Shown here: positions 1 through 6,236 of the stretch, piece by piece
Layout: each line of letters starts with the position of its first letter
How positions within the stretch are numbered: the first letter of the stretch is position 1
Origin: an uncultured Rhodobiaceae bacterium
GTDB taxonomy: Bacteria; Pseudomonadota; Alphaproteobacteria; RS24
Reading direction: 5' to 3'
NCBI GenBank assembly: GCA_913020275.1
Contig: CAJWBV010000030.1
Location: 1 to 7,983, forward strand
DNA length: 7,983 nucleotides
Position numbers and translations under genes: made by a program
Notes under the pieces: generated by a model
Database searches by the model: none
The model's input: the letters and a program-made list of their open reading frames with translations, nothing else
What the model was told of the DNA's origin: nothing

Positions 1-447
1 ATTTTCATCATTATCCGGAAAAGTAGGCGCACCTGAAAGTTTGGCAACGACCGCCGCGTCATTCAGGTCAGCATCTCCGGTCCAATAAGCGTCAAACGCA
101 GCGGTGACAAAAGGCAAGGGATCTGCGCCGCTTTCGTTCAACAGGGACAGCGCGGCCAGAGCCATATCCGTATTGGTCGGTGGGTTTCTAAACTGCAAAG
201 GCAGGTTTTGTATTTCGGCATAAAGCATGTGGGTTTTTCGGCGTGCCAAAGCGCGCACGCGACGGTGTCGCTCACCCACTTCCTCGTCCGGCTTTTCCTG
301 CATTAGCGGGCTCTGATAACTGCGAATGGCATGCCAATTTACGGGTATGCCAAATTCTTCGCAAAGCGCAAGTGTCGGTTTAAGCGCGAGATAAGCGGCA
401 GGGCATTTGAAATCAATGTAAAGGTGCATCATGCCCAACTCATGCAT
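1..447 (-). CDS. DsbA-fold thioredoxin-like protein (HCCA isomerase / kappa-GST-like), 3' end beyond window
   Basis: This is the first 149 codons of a minus-strand gene that continues past the left edge with no stop. The N-terminus contains a beta strand followed by IDFKCPAAYLALKP (residues 11-24), the site where DsbA-fold proteins carry their catalytic residue. Here it is C15-P-A-A, a single Cys rather than CxxC. It aligns with the upstream neighbour through the 'LALKPTLAL' helix, and again near residues 110-140, where YWTGDADLNDAAVV matches FWQRELDIEDVGVV. The two are therefore paralogues. I chose the ATG at 447-445 because it overlaps the neighbour's stop as TAATG, which suggests translational coupling. 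ATGs at 432 and 429 are in frame and equally compatible with the fold. Family members use glutathione or disulfide chemistry, or isomerise 2-hydroxychromene-2-carboxylate. The substrate here is unknown. No signal peptide is visible, so it is probably cytoplasmic. Confidence 0.85.
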   Translation of the reverse strand, partial: MHELGMMHLYIDFKCPAAYLALKPTLALCEEFGIPVNWHAIRSYQSPLMQEKPDEEVGERHRRVRALARRKTHMLYAEIQNLPLQFRNPPTNTDMALAALSLLNESGADPLPFVTAAFDAYWTGDADLNDAAVVAKLSGAPTFPDNDEN

Positions 448-1121
448 TATAATTCATACGCTATATCAGGGGCCGTACCCTTACGCCCGTCAAGGTACCA
501 GCTGACGTATGGCAGATGTTCGCGCCCAAATAAGACCTGTCCGTCAAACACAAAGCTCGGCACACCGTAAATGCCGGCCGGATGCAGTTGCTCTTGCAGC
601 GCGTCATGCGCCACGCGGCCTACACCATTAAAGCCTGCGAAATCCGCAAACCCCTTGACCGGCACGTCCGCCGCGCGCAAAGCTGTTTCAACGACGCCAA
701 CGTCTTCAATGTCGAGTTCGCGTTGCCAAAACGGGCGGTATACGGCTTCCAGATAGTCGGCCAAGCGGTCGCGGGCGTTTTGCATGACCCATAAAATGCC
801 GATATTGACGGTCGATGAATCCCATATTTTTTCGGTGCCTTTGAGCATATAGCCCTGCCGCTCGGCATAGCGGCGCGTGTCGCGATAGGCGTAGCGCACA
901 TTGTTCCATTGCGCGGGGGTGCGCTCCGATTGCACGACTTTGCCTTTGCTCTTCTTCGCCGAGCCCAGATAGCTGGGGATATTGAGGGTGAGAGGGCGCC
1001 AGTCAAACTCGGTTTGTAGGCGCGCTTCCAGTGCCAATATCGGCTTGATGGCAACAAAGGCATAAGGGCTTTTTATGTCAATATAAACGATGAGCGGGCT
1101 TGTGCTTTCAATTGCCTGCAT
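447..1121 (-). CDS. DsbA-fold oxidoreductase / 2-hydroxychromene-2-carboxylate isomerase-like protein
   Basis: This 224-residue protein has the usual length for the HCCA isomerase / kappa-class GST branch of the DsbA family. The N-terminal strand leads into YIDIKSPYAFVAIKP (residues 13-27). S18 sits where HCCA isomerases and kappa GSTs place the Ser that contacts the glutathione thiol. The helical insert (about residues 75-150) has the WNNVRYAYRDTRRYAERQG segment. Near the C-terminus GIYGVPSFVFDG supplies the Val-Pro (cis-Pro) loop and following strand of the thioredoxin fold. There is no CxxC and no signal peptide, so a cytoplasmic glutathione-linked transferase or isomerase is more likely than a disulfide-forming DsbA. 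The ATG is preceded by GGGAGA with a 5-nt spacer. It is followed by a one-base overlap with its paralogue and lies about 200 nt downstream of the patatin gene. The substrate cannot be read from the sequence, and no aromatic-degradation genes are present in the window. Confidence 0.88.
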   Translation of the reverse strand: MQAIESTSPLIVYIDIKSPYAFVAIKPILALEARLQTEFDWRPLTLNIPSYLGSAKKSKGKVVQSERTPAQWNNVRYAYRDTRRYAERQGYMLKGTEKIWDSSTVNIGILWVMQNARDRLADYLEAVYRPFWQRELDIEDVGVVETALRAADVPVKGFADFAGFNGVGRVAHDALQEQLHPAGIYGVPSFVFDGQVLFGREHLPYVSWYLDGRKGTAPDIAYEL

Positions 1122-1126
1122 GGGTT

Positions 1127-1132
1127 TCTCCC
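1127..1132 (-). promoter_or_regulatory. Ribosome binding site of the first DsbA-fold gene
   Basis: On the minus strand GGGAGA lies 5 nt before the ATG at 1121. It is a strong Shine-Dalgarno match and supports this start. Confidence 0.7.
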
Positions 1133-1160
1133 TTTTTACGCACAGTATGCCACGTATTGC

Positions 1161-1179
1161 GTCACTTCAAGTGCGTGAC
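1161..1179. promoter_or_regulatory. Nested inverted repeat, possible operator
   Basis: The segment has an inner perfect palindrome CACTT-C-AAGTG (1163-1173) and outer arms GTCAC (1161-1165) and GTGAC (1175-1179). It lies about 40-58 nt before the start codon of the first DsbA-fold gene and overlaps a weak -35-like TTGAAG on the minus strand. A dimeric regulator site is possible. The arms are short, so chance is not excluded. Confidence 0.35.
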
Positions 1180-1322
1180 CCACTCGGGCCAAGGACCTGC
1201 AAAAATAGATTTTTTGAAAATTCTCGCCCGCACCAAGAATCGCTAAACTCCGTCTGGGCAAGAAAGGCGCCCGCCCATGCACAGGAAATTGCGCGCACCC
1301 TCAAAGGGCATAATCCGGGAGG

Positions 1323-2417
1323 CTATAATGGGTGGATATGGGCGGCGATGTCGCCGGTTTTGCAGAGCTCCAAAAAGCGCTCGCCGAGCACATCGCTTTG
1401 CCGGACAATCGTTTGCCATTTGTCAAAGCGCACATCTTCGCGCCGTCTGTACTTGGTAAAGTCCTGGCGCGAGGGCAGTTTTGCATCCGGCAGGGCCCGC
1501 ACGAAGTCAGGGTTGGGCGCGATCATAACGACATTTTCAAGCAGATGGGACCCTGCCTTGCGCCACGGGGCAAATTTGTCAAACCAGCGAATTTTGAAAT
1601 GGTCATAAAAATGCGGGTACAAAACAATGCCGGCTGATGTTGGCCAGAAACTGCCCGGCACGGGGTGGTAGTCCAGCAGTCCACCATCCAGATAGCTGTG
1701 CCGCGGGTCTTCGGCGAAATGAACTGGCCGCATGTAAACGGGAATGGTGCCTGATGCCCGCAAGGCATCATAGAAGTTTTGCTCCGTCAGTCTGCGATGG
1801 TTAACCGGAAAACCGTCGCGCGCCTCAAAGCGGAGGTTGCTGCGCAGGTCGGAAAAAACCGCGCGCTCCGCCATGCCGTGCAGGGCATTGCGGCCGCCTG
1901 CCGAGCGCAGGAAACCGTGCGTCAGAGCCATAATTTTCCCGCTACGCCGGTCGCTATTGAGTAAGCCATGCGCGCGCACGGCACCGATATGGAGATGATA
2001 ATGCGGGCTGGTCAGAACTTCGGAAACTCCTCGCGACATGTCCTCAGAACCATCGCCCAGAAGTTGGATGAGTGTTTTGTGTGTTTCAATAGAGATTGTG
2101 TCGGGTGTCAGCGCATTGGAATAGGACTGCGCGATATAGGCTTGGGCAAGCGTTGCCAGCAAGCGGCCGGGGTCGCGGCGCGCGGCGGCGGCAAGCTTAA
2201 ACGCCCCGACAGACGTGCCATAGAGATCGACAGGGGCGGTGGCGGTGCGATCCGCCATCCAGTTGCCAAAAATAGCCTTGTCCAGACCTGCAATCGCCAG
2301 CCATTTGGCGGCACCTGACGCTCCGAATATTGTGCTGACATCATTAGGGCTCAGTCCATGTTCACGAACATGTTTTAAGGCGGTTGGTCCTGCGGCGAGG
2401 GTCAGCACATCTTCCAT
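1323..2417 (-). CDS. Patatin-like phospholipase family protein
   Basis: This 364-residue protein is a predicted Ser-Asp lipid acyl hydrolase of the patatin type. An N-terminal glycine loop, FGASGAAKW (residues 31-39), is where the oxyanion hole is expected. The nucleophile elbow G-T-S-V-G (67-71) gives S69 as catalytic Ser, about 35 residues later as usual in the family. The segment ALRASGTIPVYMRPV (218-232) is the typical conserved helix, and YLDGGLLDYH (242-251) supplies the catalytic D244 of the DG[GA] motif. The classic oxyanion motif is G-G-G-x-[RK]-G, so GASGAAK is a variant. Lys38 may stand in for the basic residue. No signal peptide or clear membrane segment is seen, which points to a cytoplasmic or peripheral membrane enzyme. 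It starts 14 nt after the stop of the gamma-glutamyl hydrolase gene, so the two are probably co-transcribed. The Shine-Dalgarno sequence is weak (GGGA), which fits coupled translation. The natural substrate is unknown. Confidence 0.88.
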   Translation of the reverse strand: MEDVLTLAAGPTALKHVREHGLSPNDVSTIFGASGAAKWLAIAGLDKAIFGNWMADRTATAPVDLYGTSVGAFKLAAAARRDPGRLLATLAQAYIAQSYSNALTPDTISIETHKTLIQLLGDGSEDMSRGVSEVLTSPHYHLHIGAVRAHGLLNSDRRSGKIMALTHGFLRSAGGRNALHGMAERAVFSDLRSNLRFEARDGFPVNHRRLTEQNFYDALRASGTIPVYMRPVHFAEDPRHSYLDGGLLDYHPVPGSFWPTSAGIVLYPHFYDHFKIRWFDKFAPWRKAGSHLLENVVMIAPNPDFVRALPDAKLPSRQDFTKYRRREDVRFDKWQTIVRQSDVLGERFLELCKTGDIAAHIHPL

Positions 2418-2431
2418 GGGTGTCCCGCCAC

Positions 2432-3190
2432 TTATTTGTCTGCAGCTGCCCGCCAGATGGCAGCATTGAACGCTCCGAACAGCGGTTCGGACAAATGATT
2501 TTCACCTGTTTGATATTCCGGATGCCATTGAACGCCGACACAAAAACTGTGGTCGGGTTTGTAGACGGCTTCAATCGTGCCGTCTTCGGCATGGGCATCG
2601 GCCACCAACCCCTGGGCGAGCCGGTCGATCGCCTGATTGTGTAACGAATTTACCTGGGCCTGTGTGCGGTCGGTCAATTTGTGCCACCAACCGTCTTCAA
2701 CAAATGTAACACCGTGTCGCGCGCGATAAACCGTGTCATGGTCTTCGGCCTCTATAGTGCGGTGATCCAGCTTATTTTTCTTACCACTTAATCCGGCTGT
2801 CAGCGACCCGCCACAGGCGACATTTAATTCTTGCAACCCCCGACAAATGGCGAGAGTCGGCATGTTTCGCGTTAGCGCACGTTTTATAAGTTCAAGGCTG
2901 ACAGTATCGCGGGCTGTGTCAAAAGGCGGGTGCTCGGGGGTTTCAGTGCCTCCATAATTTTTCGGATGCACATTGGATCGATTGCCCGTTACGAGCAGGC
3001 CATCTACCGCCGAAAGCAGATTATCGGCAGCTTGTGCGTTGGTGAAAGTGCGGTTTGCAGGAATGAGTAAGGGCTGCACGTTCATCCATGCCGAAATGGC
3101 ATCCAGATAGGTGTGATTAACCGACTGGTGAGTTCCTCCGTCATGTGCGCGACGGTTGCAAATGACTCCGAGGAGCGGAAGTTTGCTCAT
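2432..3190 (-). CDS. Gamma-glutamyl-gamma-aminobutyrate hydrolase family protein (peptidase C26)
   Basis: This 252-residue protein has the class I glutamine amidotransferase fold in the PuuD / peptidase C26 branch, which cleaves gamma-glutamyl amide bonds. The N-terminal PLLGVICNRR strand is typical. GLLVTGNRSNVHPKNYGG (64-81) corresponds to the family's 'GGxDVxPxxYG' region. The nucleophile is C116 in PTLAICRGLQELNVACGG (111-128), and the partners are H223 and E225 in VGVQWHPEY. The full triad is present and the length is normal, so it should be active. In E. coli PuuD frees GABA from gamma-glutamyl-GABA in putrescine breakdown. No other putrescine genes are near, so I leave the symbol empty. 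The ATG is preceded by GAAGG with a short spacer. It is the first gene of the minus-strand group and diverges from the Sel1-repeat gene. Confidence 0.9.
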   Translation of the reverse strand: MSKLPLLGVICNRRAHDGGTHQSVNHTYLDAISAWMNVQPLLIPANRTFTNAQAADNLLSAVDGLLVTGNRSNVHPKNYGGTETPEHPPFDTARDTVSLELIKRALTRNMPTLAICRGLQELNVACGGSLTAGLSGKKNKLDHRTIEAEDHDTVYRARHGVTFVEDGWWHKLTDRTQAQVNSLHNQAIDRLAQGLVADAHAEDGTIEAVYKPDHSFCVGVQWHPEYQTGENHLSEPLFGAFNAAIWRAAADK

Positions 3191-3204
3191 GACGACCTTC
3201 TAAA

Positions 3205-3234
3205 TTGCTAACTGAGGCTAAATTAGGATATCAT
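3205..3234 (+). promoter_or_regulatory. Candidate sigma-70 promoter of the Sel1-repeat gene
   Basis: TTGCTA (3205-3210, 4 of 6 to TTGACA) is followed after 18 nt by TATCAT (3229-3234, 5 of 6 to TATAAT). Transcription would begin near 3241 and give a leader of about 38 nt. The match is by eye only. Confidence 0.4.
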
Positions 3235-3264
3235 TTGGACTTAGGAAAGTGTGAAGCACCGGAT

Positions 3265-3270
3265 AAGGAA
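3265..3270 (+). promoter_or_regulatory. Ribosome binding site of the Sel1-repeat gene
   Basis: AAGGAA ends 8 nt before the ATG at 3279. A nearer ATG at 3271 meets a stop after one more codon, so 3279 is the real start. Confidence 0.65.
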
Positions 3271-3278
3271 ATGTCATA

Positions 3279-3875
3279 ATGTCGCTTGTTGGAGTTTTTA
3301 CCCGTGCAGTTCTGCTCACTTTTGCTCTGTCTGCCGCGGCACTAGCCTATAGCGAAGAAGAGGGGCAGGACATGTTCCAGCGCGGGCTTTATCAGGAGGC
3401 CATTCAACACTGGAAAAAAGCTTCCAAAGCCGGTGACGCAGGCGCTTCTTATCGTCTGAGTGTCGAATATTCCAACGCAAATGTGGTTAAGCGCGACATG
3501 CAACTTGCTCTGGAATATTTGGAGGCATCTGTTGAGGGCGATGACCCGCGCGGACTTCAGGATATGGGGTCGCTCTATGATGAAGGCATTTTCGGCTATG
3601 AACGGAACCCTGAAAAAGCCGCACAGTTTTATCTGCGCGCCGCGGCCATGGGCAATTCGGCTGCCATGTTCAACGCAGCCGCCATTTTGGAGCTTGGTGA
3701 GGCTGGTGTTACACAAGATAGGGTTGAGGCGTATAAATATTATGTTTTGTCGCGCGACGCCGGATTTTATCCCCTAGCGGTGGAAGCCCTGATGGACCTT
3801 TCTTCCCAAATGACGCCGGAGGAGATTGCCGAAGCGGAGATACGCGCCGAAAAGTTTTTAAAAGCGGACAAATAA
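3279..3875 (+). CDS. Exported Sel1-repeat (TPR-like) protein
   Basis: This 198-residue protein starts with a clear signal peptide. It has R9, a hydrophobic core at about 10-22, and a likely signal peptidase I cut after A23 (A-L-A before YSEEE). The mature part is built of alpha-helical repeats. A first TPR-like unit spans about 28-52 (FQRGLYQEAIQHWKKASKAGD). Sel1-type units follow at about 54-88, 90-126 and 127-163, recognisable from the 'A..YLEASVEGDDPRGL..MG.LYDEG' and 'KAAQFYLRAAAMGNSAAMFNAA' patterns. The end is a short acidic helix (TPEEIAEAEIRAEKFLK). Sel1 repeats are protein-interaction scaffolds, and many bacterial exported ones act in envelope assembly or stress response. No enzymatic motif is present. 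It stands alone between a divergent and a convergent neighbour, so its partner cannot be inferred. Confidence 0.88.
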   Translation: MSLVGVFTRAVLLTFALSAAALAYSEEEGQDMFQRGLYQEAIQHWKKASKAGDAGASYRLSVEYSNANVVKRDMQLALEYLEASVEGDDPRGLQDMGSLYDEGIFGYERNPEKAAQFYLRAAAMGNSAAMFNAAAILELGEAGVTQDRVEAYKYYVLSRDAGFYPLAVEALMDLSSQMTPEEIAEAEIRAEKFLKADK

Positions 3876-3979
3876 AACCACGCGGCTTGGACGCCCGTGC
3901 ACATGGAAACAAGAGGTCGCCGGAGGTTGCAACAGCCGAGTGGCGGGCGGTATTTCTATCCCTGATTTGAATTGAGGTT
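3876..3979. other. Convergent intergenic spacer
   Basis: This spacer lies between the stops of the Sel1-repeat gene and metC. Terminators for both would be expected here. I see only a loose pairing of CGCCCG (3892-3897) with CGGGCG (3944-3949) across a 46-nt loop, and no hairpin followed by a run of T on either strand. No gene is seen. Confidence 0.4.
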
Positions 3980-5134
3980 CTAGGCGGTCTCGTAACCGGC
4001 GCGAGCAAACCCGTCGGCAAGGTCGGCTTTCAAGTCTTCGACATCTTCCAACCCGATATGCAGTCGTAACAATTGACCGGTTTCCTCATACAGCTCTGCT
4101 GTGCGATGTACCGAAGCCGGCACGATCAAGCTTTCAAAACCGCCCCAGCTATATCCCATGCCGAACAGACGCATATTGTCGAGCATGGCGGCAAGCTGAT
4201 CTTCAGAACACGGGGCCAAACGCAGGCCAAACAAGCCAGTCGCGCCTTTGAAATCGCGTTTCCACAATTCATGGCCTGCGGCACCGGGCAGAGCGGGGTA
4301 TAAAACCTCATCGACAAAGGACAGGCCGTTAAGCCATGTCGCTATTTCCAGCGCGTTGTTTTGGTGCTGGGCAAGGCGGGTCGGCAGGGTGCGCAATCCC
4401 CGCAAGGCCAAGTAGATATCATCCGGGCCCGCGCAATGACCGAGCTCGGTATGGGTGTTTTTGAGCGCTTTGAGACTTTCTTCATTGGCGGTCACTGAGC
4501 CCAATAGCGCGTCAGCATGGCCGACAACATATTTGGTCAGGGCCTGAACCGACAGGTCGAGCCCGTGCGAAAATGGGTCAAAATAAAATGGCGAGGCCCA
4601 TGTGTTGTCGATGGCAGTTTTAATGTTGCGCGCTTTGGCGATCTCGCAGATTGCCGGAATATCCTGCACTTCGAAGGTTTGCGAGCCGGGGCTTTCGGTG
4701 AAAATCAAAGAGGTGTTGTCGCGTAATCGTGTGCTGATATCCGCGCCAATAGTCGGCACGTAATATTCGGTTTCAACCCCCAGTTTCCGCAAGAAGGTAT
4801 CGCAAAAACGCCGTGTCGGCTTATAGGCACTGTCGACCATCAAAATATGATCGCCCGATTTCACAACGCTCAAAATGGCAAGCGCAACGGCCGAGGCACC
4901 CGACGGGGTCAGCACACAGCCCGCACCGCCTTCTATTTCGGCGATTGCCGTTTCCAAGGCCCGGCTTGTTGGCGTGCCGATACGCCCATAAGTATATTCC
5001 AACGGTACGCGTCCGCGAATGGCGTCCAGAGACGGATAAAGAATGGTTGAGGCATGATAGACCGGAGTGTTCACCGCCCCTTGGTGGGCTTCCGGATCTC
5101 GACCGGACAAAATTGCCTTAGTTTTATCTTTCAC
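3980..5134 (-). CDS. metC: Cystathionine beta-lyase
   Basis: This 384-residue PLP enzyme of the Cys/Met (trans-sulfuration) family converts cystathionine to homocysteine, pyruvate and ammonia in methionine synthesis. Y49-G-R51 is the pair that binds cofactor phosphate from the neighbouring subunit. The phosphate loop is SGASA (78-82), and Y104 stacks on the cofactor. D176 in AIDNTWASP contacts the pyridine nitrogen. K201 in ALTKYVVGH is the Schiff-base lysine. The beta-lyase signature YSWGGFESL (328-336, W330) and R357 in LLRLHIGLEDVEDL separate it from gamma-lyases and gamma-synthases. The start is GTG with AGGA 9 nt upstream. An in-frame TGA three codons before it rules out a longer protein, and a nearby ATG reads into a stop in another frame. 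It is divergent from aapJ, an arrangement I recall from rhizobial genomes. The enzyme is cytoplasmic. Confidence 0.92.
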   Translation of the reverse strand: MKDKTKAILSGRDPEAHQGAVNTPVYHASTILYPSLDAIRGRVPLEYTYGRIGTPTSRALETAIAEIEGGAGCVLTPSGASAVALAILSVVKSGDHILMVDSAYKPTRRFCDTFLRKLGVETEYYVPTIGADISTRLRDNTSLIFTESPGSQTFEVQDIPAICEIAKARNIKTAIDNTWASPFYFDPFSHGLDLSVQALTKYVVGHADALLGSVTANEESLKALKNTHTELGHCAGPDDIYLALRGLRTLPTRLAQHQNNALEIATWLNGLSFVDEVLYPALPGAAGHELWKRDFKGATGLFGLRLAPCSEDQLAAMLDNMRLFGMGYSWGGFESLIVPASVHRTAELYEETGQLLRLHIGLEDVEDLKADLADGFARAGYETA

Positions 5135-5194
5135 CTGTTTTCATCCTAATGTTTAGTGTTTAGAGTTATAGCGAATTTAATCAATGAGGTCGCT
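5135..5194. promoter_or_regulatory. Divergent metC/aapJ control region with tandem heptamer
   Basis: Only 60 nt separate the metC GTG from the aapJ ATG. The region holds TGTTTAG twice in direct tandem (5150-5163). The first copy also forms a small palindrome, CTAA-TGT-TTAG (5146-5156). On the minus strand TATAAC (5165-5170) is a 5-of-6 match to a -10 box for metC, without a good -35 at the normal distance. No convincing plus-strand promoter is seen, so the aapJ promoter may lie partly inside metC or depend on an activator. Confidence 0.45.
5186..5190 (+). promoter_or_regulatory. Ribosome binding site deciding the aapJ start
   Basis: GAGGT ends 4 nt before the ATG at 5195. It favours this start over the in-frame upstream GTG at 5156, which lies within the tandem heptamer region. 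Confidence 0.6.
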
Positions 5195-6223
5195 ATGAAG
5201 ATGCTTGCCTTCCAGTTTCGGGTTGCCACTGTTCTTGTTTGTGCGTGTGTATTTTCCCAAAGTGCCGTTGCCGCCGAGACTTTGTCAATTGTCAAGAAAC
5301 GAGGGCATGTTCAGTGCGGCGTAAGTCAAGGCTTGCCGGGTTTTTCAAACCCCGATGACAAAGGCAACTGGGTTGGCATGGATGTCGACATTTGCCGCGC
5401 GGTAGCCGCCGCCGTTTTCGGCGATAGTGAAAAGGTAAAGTTCACACCGCTTTCCGCCAAGGAACGTTTCACTGCGCTTCAGTCGGGCGAGGTTGATATG
5501 CTGGCGCGCAACACGACCTGGTCAATGCACCGTGACACGGGTTTGGGCGTTGATTTCACCGGTGTGAATTATTATGACGGTCAGGGTTTCATGGTGCGTA
5601 AAGAGCTTGGCATCACATCCTCTCTGGAACTTGGCGGCGCTTCGCTGTGCACAAATCTTGGCACCACGACTGAACTGAACGCGGCCGATTATTTCCGCAC
5701 CAATAATATGGAATATGAAATTGTCGCCTTTGAAAAGGCAGACGAAGCGGTAGCCGCCTACAATACAGGCAGGTGCGATGCCTATACCACCGACCAATCG
5801 GCGCTATATGCGCAGCGCCTGAAACTTACCGAACCGTCAGCACATGTCGTGCTGCCCGAAATCATCTCCAAAGAGCCGCTCGGCCCCGTTGTGCGGCAGG
5901 GCGATGACCAGTGGGGTGACATTGTGCGCTGGGCGCATTTTGCCATGGTCAATGCCGAAGAGCTTGGGGTCACTTCGAAGAATGTTGACAAAATGAAGGC
6001 TGACAAAAATCCGGCGATCCGGCGCCTTTTGGGTGTGGACGGAACATTCGGCGAGAATATGGGAATCGGCAATGATTGGGCCTATCATATCATCCGCACG
6101 GTCGGCAATTATTCGGAAACTTTCGAGCGCAATGTCGGCAAATCCACGCCGCTGGGCATTGCGCGCGGGGTTAACGCATTATGGACGCAAGGCGGCCTGC
6201 AATATGCGCCGCCGGTTCGTTAA
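5195..6223 (+). CDS. aapJ: General L-amino-acid ABC transporter, periplasmic substrate-binding protein
   Basis: This 342-residue protein is the solute receptor of the Aap system (family 3 solute-binding protein), which delivers a broad range of L-amino acids to AapQ/AapM. The signal peptide has K2, R9, a hydrophobic core at 10-20 and a cut near A26/A27. The mature start matches the family closely, with HVQCGVSQGLPGF, then GMDVDICRAVAAAVFGD, then LSAKERFTALQSGEVDMLARNTTW, then FTGVNYYDGQGFMVRK. C41 is the conserved Cys near the mature N-terminus. The C-terminal lobe keeps NDWAYHIIRTVGNYSE and a terminal GGLQYAPP. I place the start at 5195, not the in-frame GTG at 5156, because of the GAGGT site and because the signal peptide then begins properly. 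It is the first gene of the aap operon, and the gap to aapQ is only 13 nt. Family identity is very clear. Confidence 0.95.
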   Translation: MKMLAFQFRVATVLVCACVFSQSAVAAETLSIVKKRGHVQCGVSQGLPGFSNPDDKGNWVGMDVDICRAVAAAVFGDSEKVKFTPLSAKERFTALQSGEVDMLARNTTWSMHRDTGLGVDFTGVNYYDGQGFMVRKELGITSSLELGGASLCTNLGTTTELNAADYFRTNNMEYEIVAFEKADEAVAAYNTGRCDAYTTDQSALYAQRLKLTEPSAHVVLPEIISKEPLGPVVRQGDDQWGDIVRWAHFAMVNAEELGVTSKNVDKMKADKNPAIRRLLGVDGTFGENMGIGNDWAYHIIRTVGNYSETFERNVGKSTPLGIARGVNALWTQGGLQYAPPVR

Positions 6224-6236
6224 CGCATAGGGTTAC

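Larger units (their letters stand above)
1122..1322. other. Intergenic gap with possible promoter, no gene seen
   Basis: The gap lies between the stop of the patatin gene and the start of the first DsbA-fold gene, both on the minus strand. I see no credible coding sequence in it. Reading on the minus strand it has a weak GC stem (CTTGCCC paired with GGGCGAG, about 26-nt loop) followed by AATTTT and an AT-rich stretch, which could be a poor terminator. Closer to the DsbA-fold gene it has TTGAAG and, 15 nt on, CATACT, a weak promoter-like pair. The gap size and these signals suggest the DsbA-fold pair is its own transcription unit. Confidence 0.45.
3191..3278. promoter_or_regulatory. Divergent promoter region
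   Basis: These 88 nt separate two divergently transcribed genes and must hold both promoters. For the minus strand, TTCACA (5 of 6 to the -35 consensus) lies 19 nt from TATCCT (4 of 6), a longer spacing than ideal, so that promoter is uncertain. The plus-strand candidate is described separately. Confidence 0.5.

Noticed and set aside
1090..1608. A 172-codon plus-strand open frame spanning the gap at 1122-1322.
   Set aside because: It is antisense to the start of the DsbA-fold gene and the end of the patatin gene, both with clear family motifs. It has no domain pattern of its own and no good ribosome site.
2945..3000. TGNRSNVHPKNYGG in the C26 hydrolase as a broken active-site region.
   Set aside because: It differs from the GGxDVxPxxYG form but looks like an accepted variant, and the Cys-His-Glu triad is complete.
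3876..3979. Rho-independent terminator between the convergent genes.
   Set aside because: Only a weak pairing across a 46-nt loop was found, with no T run on either strand.
5156..5194. Longer aapJ starting at the GTG at 5156.
   Set aside because: It would put 13 residues before the signal peptide and overlap the tandem heptamers. The ATG at 5195 has GAGGT just upstream.
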